A stretch of 54,901 nt of DNA from JAWKTM01 sp041399085. GTDB lineage: Bacteria; Planctomycetota; Planctomycetia; Pirellulales; Pirellulaceae. Positions within the stretch are counted from its first letter, which is position 1. Each line of letters begins with the position of its first letter. The notes below the pieces were generated by a model. The model was not told the DNA's origin. It saw only the letters and a list, made by a program, of their open reading frames with translations, and made no database searches. Of the stretch, positions 17,205-24,924 are shown one piece after another. The position numbers were made by a program, and so were the translations under genes. Where the stretch lies: contig JAWKTM010000050.1 of NCBI GenBank assembly GCA_041399085.1, positions 1 to 54,901 on the forward strand. Reading direction: 5' to 3'.

Positions 17205-17969
17205 ATGGTTCAACTGGCGGGTTTTGAATTGTCGTTGTTAAACGTCCACGAAACGCTGAGCCTGGGCGACGTGCTGGTCACCTGGAGCGGCGAGTTTTTG
17301 AGCACGGAAGCTTGGATCACGCGCGTGGCCGCTCGCATTCAAGGCGATGTGACCACGTTGCAACAAGTGATCAATTTCGAGGGGACCGGCGATCTGGTGC
17401 GAGCCGTGCACGAGGCCGACGAGGCCCGAGACGAGGCGTTTGTCGATTTCCGGTTGGCGGTCGAGCACGCTCAACGCCGCCGCCGCAATCCGGCCGTGCA
17501 GCAGGCGGGCGACGAGCTGATGCGGTTGATTCGCCGTCACGATTACAGCTTGCATCATGCCGGGCTGGGCGAGCAAACGGCTTTGACCGAAGCGTTGCTG
17601 GTCGCTTTGGCCGAACCCGACGCGGCGGCTCATGTCGCGACGATCGGTCTGGAGGCGGATGTCCAGGCCGTTCAGCAAACCCATGACGCCTATCAAGCGG
17701 CCCAGGCCGCTCGGCAACAACAGGCTCAAACGGGACTGCAGCTTCCCACCCGCCGCGAAGCCACCGGGAAGTTGAAATCGCACGCGTATCTGTTGCAACT
17801 ATCGCTGGAGCTGTTGATCGAAGAGGACGCCGCCGCGCTGGAACCGGCGATCCTGGCCCTGAACCAACGGATCGAACCGATCACAACGCCCGCCAAGGCC
17901 CGCCGCACTCGCCGGGAAAACGATCCCACGGACGACCCTTCGCCCGACCCAGCCGCCGTCCCGGCCTAA
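17205..17969 (+). CDS. Hypothetical helical protein (possibly DUF6261-like)
   Basis: The 254 aa protein begins at an ATG preceded by GAGGTGGGAA, a strong ribosome binding site; the frame is open further upstream only because it runs into the repeat array. The sequence is almost entirely predicted helix, with many Ala, Gln, Glu and Leu residues (for example around 165-185, AAQAARQQQAQ) and an acidic, proline-rich tail. Size and pattern (RRRRNPAVQQAGDELMRL, then LHHAGLGEQTALTEALL) bring to mind DUF6261, a family without known function, but this is an impression. There is no signal peptide, no membrane segment and no catalytic motif. The location directly after the palindromic array makes a link between array and gene worth testing. 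Confidence 0.8.
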   Translation: MVQLAGFELSLLNVHETLSLGDVLVTWSGEFLSTEAWITRVAARIQGDVTTLQQVINFEGTGDLVRAVHEADEARDEAFVDFRLAVEHAQRRRRNPAVQQAGDELMRLIRRHDYSLHHAGLGEQTALTEALLVALAEPDAAAHVATIGLEADVQAVQQTHDAYQAAQAARQQQAQTGLQLPTRREATGKLKSHAYLLQLSLELLIEEDAAALEPAILALNQRIEPITTPAKARRTRRENDPTDDPSPDPAAVPA

Positions 17970-18124
17970 CCACCGCGATAACCACGAGCGGCGTTTCCTC
18001 GGCCGCCGTGGGGTTTCCGAAAATTGGTGTGACGCTCGCGCATTCCTCTCTGTAGCGAACGATTCGCCCGCTGGGGCGAGACGCGACCGAACGAGACGCA
18101 TGCCGAGAAGATCGAGGAAATCCC

Positions 18125-19678
18125 ATGAGTTTTCGAGCTATCCGCCGCCGAAATGTGAAGCTGTCATCAACCCGGACCGCACGGGATCGCGGCCGATTGC
18201 GTCGCCGCCGGCTGGGAATGGAAGCGTTGGAATGCCGGCGAGTGATGGATGCCGCGGGGCTGGTGTCGATGCCGAACGAGGAAGCGGCGGAGGCGGTGGA
18301 GTTTGCGGCGGTCGCCAGCGACTGGCAGAACATCGAACAGCCGGACGATGTGAATGCCGATGGCGAAGTCTCGGCGATCGACGCGTTGCTGGTGATCAAT
18401 CAACTGAACCGAAGCGGGGCCGGTCCGATTGCCGACGACGGAAACGATGGGTCGGACCGCCACTATATCGACACCAATGGCGATGGAATGCTGTCGCCGA
18501 CCGATGCCTTGCGGGTGATCAACTCGCTGAATACCGCGGCGCGTTCGACGAGCTCGGTTTCGGCAACCAGCGTCGCCGCTCCGGAAGCGACGGACGAACC
18601 GAGCAGCGCCACGCGAACGATCGAGCTGGCTCAGGCCACCGAGGCCGCGGGTTTGGCGGACACGGCGGAAGTCGAAGCGATTCAGGCCGAGACTTCGGAG
18701 TCGAATATCGAAGCCAGCGTGACGATTCAAGCCAACGGCGCTTCGCGTTCGATCACGGGAGGAACCGGCGGAGCTCGACCCGTGATCGTGGTCGGTCCGG
18801 TGGTTCGAGACGACGGTCGCTTCGTGGTCGGCGGCGGTTCGGAGAGCGGGCCTTACAACGTCGCTTCGCGGGAGACGAACGGCAGCTCGTTCGACAGCCG
18901 AGCTTGGCTGATCAAGAACGGTGCGACGAAATCGGGCGTGTTTCGCTCGGGCGGAATGATCGTGGTGATTGGTACGGACCGCGATGATCGAGTGGACGTG
19001 AGCAACTATGGCGGCACGTATGTCGTCACGTTCAACGGTCGCGACTATCGGTTTTCCGAGAGCAGCATTTCGGCCCGCAAGCTGATTTTCTTCGGCAATC
19101 GCGGCAACGATTCGTTCACGTCGCTGACCGGCGGCCGGAACAATCTGACGATTTTGGCCTACGGCGGATCGGGCAACGATACGCTCAGCGGCGGCGATCA
19201 GAACGATACGCTGTACGGCGAGACCGGCAATGATCGGATCACGGGCGGCAATGGCAACGATCATCTGGAAGGGGGCAGCGACGACGATATTTTGAACGGC
19301 GAAGCGGGACAGGACAAAGTCTACGGCGGCTTTGGGCGAGACACGTTGAACGGCGGCAGCGGCAATGATTGGTTGGATGGCGGCAGCGACGTGGATCAGA
19401 TTTTCGGCGATAGCGGCGACGATTTGCTGATCGGCAATCACGGCGATGATCGGTTGTATGGCGGGTCGGGCAAGGATCGTTTGTTTGGCGGCGTGGGACG
19501 CGACTACCTTTCCGGCGGCTACGACAGCGATCTGCTGCAAGGCGGCAACGATAACGATGAGCTGTGGGGCGACGCCAGTTCCGATTGGCTGTACGGCGAA
19601 GGGGGCACGGACACGCTTTACTATCAACGCGGCGTCGATGGCGTGGTGTCGGGCGAGAATCGGATCGCGGTCGGTTGA
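18125..19678 (+). CDS. Exported dockerin / RTX calcium-binding repeat protein
   Basis: 517 aa with GAGGAAA seven bases before the ATG. Residues 1-43 form a very basic leader ending in LGMEALECRRVMDA, the same type of signature as EPLEDRRLLA in the giant protein at 2097. Residues 75-137 hold two EF-hand-like dockerin repeats (DVNADGEVSAIDALLVINQLN and DTNGDGMLSPTDALRVINSLN). After a low-complexity Thr/Ser/Glu linker, about 345-500 consists of GGxGxDxL nonapeptides (GGSGNDTLSGG, GGNGNDHLEGG) as in RTX proteins that fold into calcium-bound beta-rolls. A secreted or cell-surface calcium-dependent structural role is likely. No T1SS genes lie nearby, and the N-terminal leader argues for another export route. 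Confidence 0.9.
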   Translation: MSFRAIRRRNVKLSSTRTARDRGRLRRRRLGMEALECRRVMDAAGLVSMPNEEAAEAVEFAAVASDWQNIEQPDDVNADGEVSAIDALLVINQLNRSGAGPIADDGNDGSDRHYIDTNGDGMLSPTDALRVINSLNTAARSTSSVSATSVAAPEATDEPSSATRTIELAQATEAAGLADTAEVEAIQAETSESNIEASVTIQANGASRSITGGTGGARPVIVVGPVVRDDGRFVVGGGSESGPYNVASRETNGSSFDSRAWLIKNGATKSGVFRSGGMIVVIGTDRDDRVDVSNYGGTYVVTFNGRDYRFSESSISARKLIFFGNRGNDSFTSLTGGRNNLTILAYGGSGNDTLSGGDQNDTLYGETGNDRITGGNGNDHLEGGSDDDILNGEAGQDKVYGGFGRDTLNGGSGNDWLDGGSDVDQIFGDSGDDLLIGNHGDDRLYGGSGKDRLFGGVGRDYLSGGYDSDLLQGGNDNDELWGDASSDWLYGEGGTDTLYYQRGVDGVVSGENRIAVG

Positions 19679-19692
19679 GTCTCCGGCGTTGT

Positions 19693-19747
19693 GGCTGGGG
19701 CTTCGCTTCGCTGCGACCCCAGGCACGCGGGGCCCAGGCACTTTGGA
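19693..19747. repeat. 55 bp GGCTGGGG...CCAGGCAC repeat, copy 1
   Basis: This sequence, from GGCTGGGG through two CCAGGCAC motifs, recurs at 47033-47087 with roughly 80 percent identity by eye. It lies directly after the stop of the RTX gene. TGGGG and the following CCCCA can pair across a GC-rich loop, so it could act as a terminator for the plus-strand gene. Confidence 0.6.
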
Positions 19748-19752
19748 TGAGT

Positions 19753-19863
19753 CTTTAGGCGATCGGCAGTGAAATACTTACCTACCGATGCTGGCAGCAT
19801 CGGCCACGTGGTGGACGCTGCCAGCGTCCCAACGGGCCATTCTCATCTGCCGATCGCCTTAGG
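19753..19863. repeat. MITE-like inverted-repeat element, copy A
   Basis: The ends TTAGGCGATCGGCAG (19755-19769) and CTGCCGATCGCCTTA (19847-19861) are inverted repeats of each other. Between them are two further palindromes, CCGATGCTGGCAGCATCGG (19785-19803) and GGACGCTGCCAGCGTCC (19813-19829). The right end is nearly identical to that of the element at 41647-41766 (ATTCTCATCTGCCG[A/G]TCGCCTTA). It lies between two convergent genes, where insertion would do no harm and where it could terminate both. No transposase is encoded. Confidence 0.72.
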
Positions 19864-19889
19864 ACGAGTGAGGCTTCGACGGGCCGATG

Positions 19890-22800
19890 TTACTGTGTCG
19901 CCGATTCGGATTGGTTGGCATCCACTTCGACTTCCGCGGTCGGCCAAACTTGTAACTGCACGCTGGCATCGCAACCCAACAGGCGATGCCGCGGCGAATC
20001 GAACAGCACTTGCGTGAGATGACTCGATTCGCGCGGCAAAGTCGATCGTTCCTCGCCGGTCACTGGGTCCCACAGCTTCGCCGCGCCTTCTTGACCGGCG
20101 GTGGCGATCACATCGCCGGTGTCATCGAACGTCACATGCATGACTTCCTGCAGATGGCCGCAAGAGCACGCGTCGCCGCGGCCGATTGTCTAGCCAATCC
20201 CAGACGAACGCGACACGATCACCGGCCGTGGCCAATGCGGTTCCGTCGGGCGAGAACGCCATCGCCGTGATGATCGTCGCATGGGCGTCGATCGTCTCCT
20301 GCAATTCGTAAGTCGCCGCGTCCCAGATACGCAGCTTGCCTTCGCGACTTGGTCCCAACGTGCTGCCCGTCAGCAGCACCTTGCCGTCGGGCGATACGGC
20401 GACCGATTCGACTCCGTTGGGATGCCCGTCCAATGTGGCGAGCTGGCGGCCGGTATGAACGTCCACACGCGGGCCTCGCCAGCGCGGCTGTTGCGGCCGG
20501 AGCGAAGTTCGTGAGCGCGCTCAGCACGCGTTGGTCGTCGATGAAAGCCAGCGATGTTACGGCCAGCATCGGAATCTCGGCGTCGCCTTCGCGCACGTGA
20601 GCGTCGATCGTTCGCAGCAGTCGGCCCGATTGTTGTTCCCAAACTAGCAGTCGACCTTGTGCCGTTCCGCCCACGACCAGTCCGGCCGAATCGCTGACCG
20701 CGATCGACATCAGATTCCCGCGACCTGGCATGAACACGCGTTGCGCGGCCAAGTCCACCGGGTTGCGCTCGACAACCGTCAGGCCATCGGAGGCCACGGT
20801 GTAGAGGCAATCGTTGATCGCCGAACGAGCCATCTTGGTCACCGGCACTTCCAACCGCCGAGTTTCGACGGGCGGTGGATTCCAATTCCAGACGATCAAC
20901 TGTCCGCCGCGGTCCCAGGAAGCGAGTCGCCGACCCGCGTCGAAGAATGCGAGTCGATCGACGCGCGCCCGATGCCGCCGCAGACTGAACTGCTTCGTCA
21001 ATTCGGCAACGTCCCACACGCTGACCAAGGCATTGTCGCTGCCGGTAAGCAGCGTTTTGCCAGCCGGATGAACGTCGACTGTGTACAAGCCGGCCTCATG
21101 GGCGTTGGCCGCGCGTCGCTGTTGCGTGGCGAGATCGATGATTGTCACATTCCCATCCGAGCTGGCGGCGGCCAACCGGGAATCGTCGGGAAAGAACCGC
21201 AGTCCGTGGCACATCGACGATGTGGGTGGAAACTGTTGCACGATGTCGTGCGAGGCGACGTCGACCACCGCGATTTCACCTTGCATTGTCGCCGCGGCCA
21301 AGCGTTTGCCATCGTGCGAACAAGCCAAGCCCAAGATCCGCCCCATGTCGAATGGCACCGTCGCCTGGATCGTGCCGGTCGTCGCATCGTGAATCGCGAT
21401 CACGCTGCTTTGCGGATCACCGGGCTTCCCCGTGCCCACGAAAAGCTGAAGATCGTCGGTCGACCAAGCGAGTGAATCGCCGCGCGCGTCGAGCGGCTGG
21501 ACGATCGGCGGCCGATCCTCGTCCAACTGCCAGATCACCAAGCTGTTCGAAGCCAACGCCGCCAATCGGTTATCGGAATGAGCGAATCGTGGCGCGGTAT
21601 CGGCCCATGCTTTGACCGAGTCGGGCAGCGTCAAACGCGAGATCGGCTGGCCGTCGCTGGCGCGCAACAATTGCACGCCGTCTGATTGCAAGGTGGCGAT
21701 CCGAGTCCCGTCGGGCGAGATGGCAAACCATGTTTGGCCCGGCCGCGACCAAGCGACTCGTTCGCATAATCGCCACCAGTAATGCCAGGTAAAATCACGT
21801 CGCTCGCGCGGGCAGAAGGCTTCGTCCGACAAGAGCTGTCGCCCCAGTTCGGGATCTTGCCGCCACACGTCGCTGACTCGCTGTAGCTGAGTCGCGAACA
21901 AGCTGCGGTCGCGTTGCTGTTGGGTTTGCTGCCGAACGGCTTCGGCCTGCCGACGAAGTTCGTCCAATCGCCGCTGTTCCTGCTCGCTCTCGCGCTGAAG
22001 CGTGTTCAGCTCTCGCTTTCGAGAATCCAATTCGCCCTCGGCGGTGAGCAACCGACGTAGGTCGGCGTTGCGCTGTTCGGCTTTGTACCACAGGGCGATA
22101 CCAAGCGACGAGAGGCCGACGAGCGCGACGAAGCTGACGATCCCCAAAGCGGCCACCGCGGGCCGACGCTTCATCCACTTGCCCATCCGACCGGCCCAGG
22201 TGATCGGTCGAGCCGCGATCGGGCGATGCTCCAGGAAACGTTGCAAGTCCTCGACCAACGCCGTGGCCGTGGCGTAGCGTCGTTCCGGTTGTTTTTCGAG
22301 GCACTTGAGCACGATCGTTTCCAAGTCGCGTGGAACCGCATCGTTCAATCGTCGCGGCAACGGTGGTTCGTCCCCCACGATTCGAGTTAACAACACGCGC
22401 GGCGTGCCGCGAAACGGAGTCTCGCCCGTCAACATCTCGAACAGCATCACGCCCAGACTGTAGATGTCCGTCGCCGGACCGCCAGCCGCCGCCAATCCGC
22501 TGGCTTGCTCTGGCGACATATACGCCGGCGTGCCCATCAGGATTCCGGTTTGTGTGATCGTCGCGTCCACGTCCGCCGTGCTCTTGGCCAAACCAAAGTC
22601 GGTGAGAATCAAGCGGCCGTCGGACTCGTCCACCAACACATTGCCCGGTTTCAAATCGCGATGAACGATGCCGCGCCGAGTGGGCGTACGCCACGGCCGT
22701 GGCGAGCTGGATCATCATTCGCGCTGCCTGTTGAGGAACGACGACTCGCTGGGTCAACCACTCCTTTAATGACGGACCGGTGATGCATCCCATCGTCATG

Positions 22801-23375
22801 TAGGGATGACCGTCGATCTCGCCGACTTCATGAATCGGACAGATGTTGGCGTGATCCAATTGAGCGGCCGCTCGGGCTTCGCGCAGGAAGCGGCCGCGCC
22901 AAGTGTCGTCGGCGCGGTGCGATCCGTGCGGAATCTTCAAAGCCACGTCGCGCGACAACTGCGGATCGTGGGCCAGCCATACGGTTCCCATTCCGCCGCG
23001 GCCCAGCGGCCGGATCAGACGATAGCGGCCAAAGAACTCAGCGGGCTCGGAAGCGAACGCCTCGGCCGAGCCGTCGAGAGTCGCGTGCAGTTCGTCGGGC
23101 AACGAGCGAAGTTTTGCCATCCGTTCGGCGGCAACGGGGACGATCGCCGGCAGGGAATCCCCGCTGCCGCCACGGATCATCTCGATCAGCCCGTCGCCGT
23201 TTGCTTCGATTTCGGCCAACCGACTGTCGCACGATTCGCACTCGGACAGATGCTGGTCGATTTTGACGGCCAAGTCTTCGGGCAACGTACCGCGGTGATA
23301 GGCCGTTAGACGCTCGATTGCCGGGCATGGGCCGTTTCCGTCGCTCGGGGCGACGCGGGCGAGGTCGGTGGTCAC
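19890..23375 (-). CDS. Ser/Thr protein kinase with zinc-finger N-terminus and WD40 repeats, frameshifted
   Basis: In composite the protein is about 1160 aa. It starts at a GTG (23375) overlapping the stop of the sigma gene as GTGA. Residues 15-50 form a zf-HC2-like finger (HLSECESCD). The kinase domain has LGRGGMGTVWLAHD and VALKIP, and its catalytic loop HRDLKPGN and DFGLAKS appear in the next frame. A membrane helix (VAALGIVSFVALVGLSSLGIAL) is followed by a charged coiled coil and WD40 repeats to the end. Four single-base frame changes are needed: an extra base near 22672-22680, one missing near 20495-20515, one missing at 20461-20466 (TGGAC where TGGGAC is expected) and one extra near 20170-20190. 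Each restores clear kinase or WD40 homology. The gene is therefore either a pseudogene or carries sequence errors; the intact flanking reading favours errors. Confidence 0.88.
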
Positions 23376-23974
23376 GACGGCAACTCCATCACTTCACCCA
23401 GTTCCGCTCGCAACCGCCGCAACACCTTGTATTTGGCTTGCCGCACGGCTCCGGCCGAAATCTTCAAGTCGCTCGCGACGTCCACCGCCGCTCGGCCATC
23501 CACCACGACTTGCCAGAATGCCTGCCAAGTCACCGGCTCGAAATGCGCCCGAATCATCTGCAGACCGCGCTGCAAGACCGATTGAATTTCGCTGGCCTCG
23601 GTCGTGGGATCGGTTGGAACCAGATCGTCGGGAATCGATTCGATGCGTTGCCACGCGGCCGTGCCACCTTCGCCGCCAGCTTGCCGCGAAACCTTGCGAA
23701 AATGTTGGCTGATGCAATTCCGAGCGATCACGCGCAACCAACCGCGGAACGTGGCGCCGTCACGATCGCGGCGAAACCCCGACATGCCTCGCAGCACCGA
23801 CGCGAATACCTCTTGCATGACATCATCCGCGTCGCACTCGTTCAACCCCGCCTGCCGGCACCAAGCGGCGACTAGCGGCGCGTACAAATCCACCAACCGC
23901 TCCCAAGCCGCTTGATCGTGCTCGCGAATACGATCGATCAAACTGTAAGACGTATCGTCGGTGGCGTGACTCAT
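23372..23974 (-). CDS. ECF RNA polymerase sigma factor, module 2
   Basis: 200 aa from the ATG at 23974; the frame is open 98 codons further upstream, but without homology. Region 2 is seen in DQAAWERLVDLYAPLVAAWC, CDADDVMQEVFASVL and FRGWLRVIARNCI; region 4 in AAVDVASDLKISAGAVRQAKYKVLRRLR. Its TGA overlaps the GTG start of the kinase-WD40 gene (GTGA), so the two are translationally coupled. This is the tightest form of the sigma/kinase pairing seen at 13-16 kb. It is divergent from the small gene pair at 24146. Confidence 0.93.
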   Translation of the reverse strand: MSHATDDTSYSLIDRIREHDQAAWERLVDLYAPLVAAWCRQAGLNECDADDVMQEVFASVLRGMSGFRRDRDGATFRGWLRVIARNCISQHFRKVSRQAGGEGGTAAWQRIESIPDDLVPTDPTTEASEIQSVLQRGLQMIRAHFEPVTWQAFWQVVVDGRAAVDVASDLKISAGAVRQAKYKVLRRLRAELGEVMELPS

Positions 23975-24145
23975 CGAATGCACTTGGTGAAAGTGTGGCG
24001 TGTTCCCTCCCCTGATTTTGCCCAAGTCTATCGCAAAAGCTGGCGAGCAGCGAATTGCGACACACTCCGACCGTGGGCATGTCGACAGGAGCCTAGAATC
24101 TGTTTCATAATCGCCGCTGGAAACGTGCTGTGGTAGGATATTGTC

Positions 24146-24364
24146 ATGACTCCCAAAATAACTCCTGAGATTCGTAAGGCGATCGACGAGCAGCACGGCA
24201 AGCCTGTGCTTGTGGTCGACGCCGACCGCCATCAGACATTCGTCCTGTTGACGTCGGACGATTTCCAACGCGTCGAGCCAGTTCTGGGCTACTCGCCGGA
24301 CGAAGGCGAATGGACCGGATGCGAAAGAGAGCCGTCGCCGGGAACCGGATCGACAAAGACATAG
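24146..24364 (+). CDS. Small antitoxin-like protein
   Basis: 72 aa with an AGGAT element before the ATG. The core ITPEIRKAIDEQHGKPVLVVDADRHQTFVLLTSDDFQRV has a beta-strand/helix pattern reminiscent of Phd/AbrB-like antitoxins and of small planctomycete proteins that end in YVLL..E.F. It overlaps the next small gene by 55 bp in another frame. The function is unproven; toxin-antitoxin membership rests only on size, the overlap and the fold impression. Confidence 0.6.
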   Translation: MTPKITPEIRKAIDEQHGKPVLVVDADRHQTFVLLTSDDFQRVEPVLGYSPDEGEWTGCEREPSPGTGSTKT

Positions 24365-24510
24365 CCGGCTCGATTACATCCGATGAGAAGGGCGAGTTGG
24401 CCGTTTTGGATCGGCAAGGAAACGCTCATTACGACAAAATCGCTCCTCGTCCAATCGAGGGCATCCGTCAGCTTCACCAAGAATTACTTCAAAAACGTGA
24501 CCACGATTAA
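24310..24510 (+). CDS. Small hypothetical protein, overlaps the preceding gene
   Basis: 66 aa. Basic N-terminus followed by IDKDIAGSITSDEKGELAVL and DKIAPRPIEGIRQLHQELL, a helical protein without membrane segments or known catalytic motifs. It starts inside the upstream gene (55 bp overlap), so translational coupling is possible. An alternative is that this and the preceding frame are parts of one gene broken by a frameshift. Confidence 0.5.
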   Translation: MDRMRKRAVAGNRIDKDIAGSITSDEKGELAVLDRQGNAHYDKIAPRPIEGIRQLHQELLQKRDHD

Positions 24511-24924
24511 TCCCACGCCCTTCCAGTATCCGCCTCAGGTAGCCGAGCGACGCCATGAGCCGGTTGTATCAACAGCTCATGTGGACACCCCGACGATCTC
24601 CCGGACCTGTCGAAATTGGCAGTTCCCGCCAATGCGAAACCAGAGGGAATCGAGCAAAGTCATTTTCGCGCGTCGCAGCGTGGGGAATTGCCAGAGACGT
24701 ATTTCCATTGAATCCACACATAGAAAGAAACCCCGCACGATTGCCATTATACGGAACACTATGAGCAACGTTTCTCATGGTCGCAAGTGCCGGCACGGGC
24801 GACTCTCGGCCGTTGAAGGGATCCGCGGGGCGAATTGGTGGAAGCCGAACCGAATTGAAGCTCCGCTCATGAGCGGCTTGACGCGCGGCGCGACTGTGGG
24901 CGGGATTCTTACGAGAACGATTTT
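24511..24924. promoter_or_regulatory. Intergenic region with two palindromes upstream of the cytochrome gene
   Basis: No convincing gene is seen. A stem-loop with arms CATGAGC (24554-24560) and GCTCATG (24575-24581), reinforced by an inner TTG/CAA pair, follows the small gene pair. A perfect 14 bp palindrome CCGCTCATGAGCGG (24863-24876), extended by AAG and CTT outside, lies 49 bp before the ATG at 24925. The second has the form and position of an operator for the cytochrome/DUF1501 pair. Both share the core GCTCATG. Confidence 0.4.

Noticed and set aside
18167..19741. 524-codon minus-strand frame opposite the RTX gene
   Set aside because: Its low-complexity repeats are the mirror of the RTX nonapeptides; no start signal or family match.
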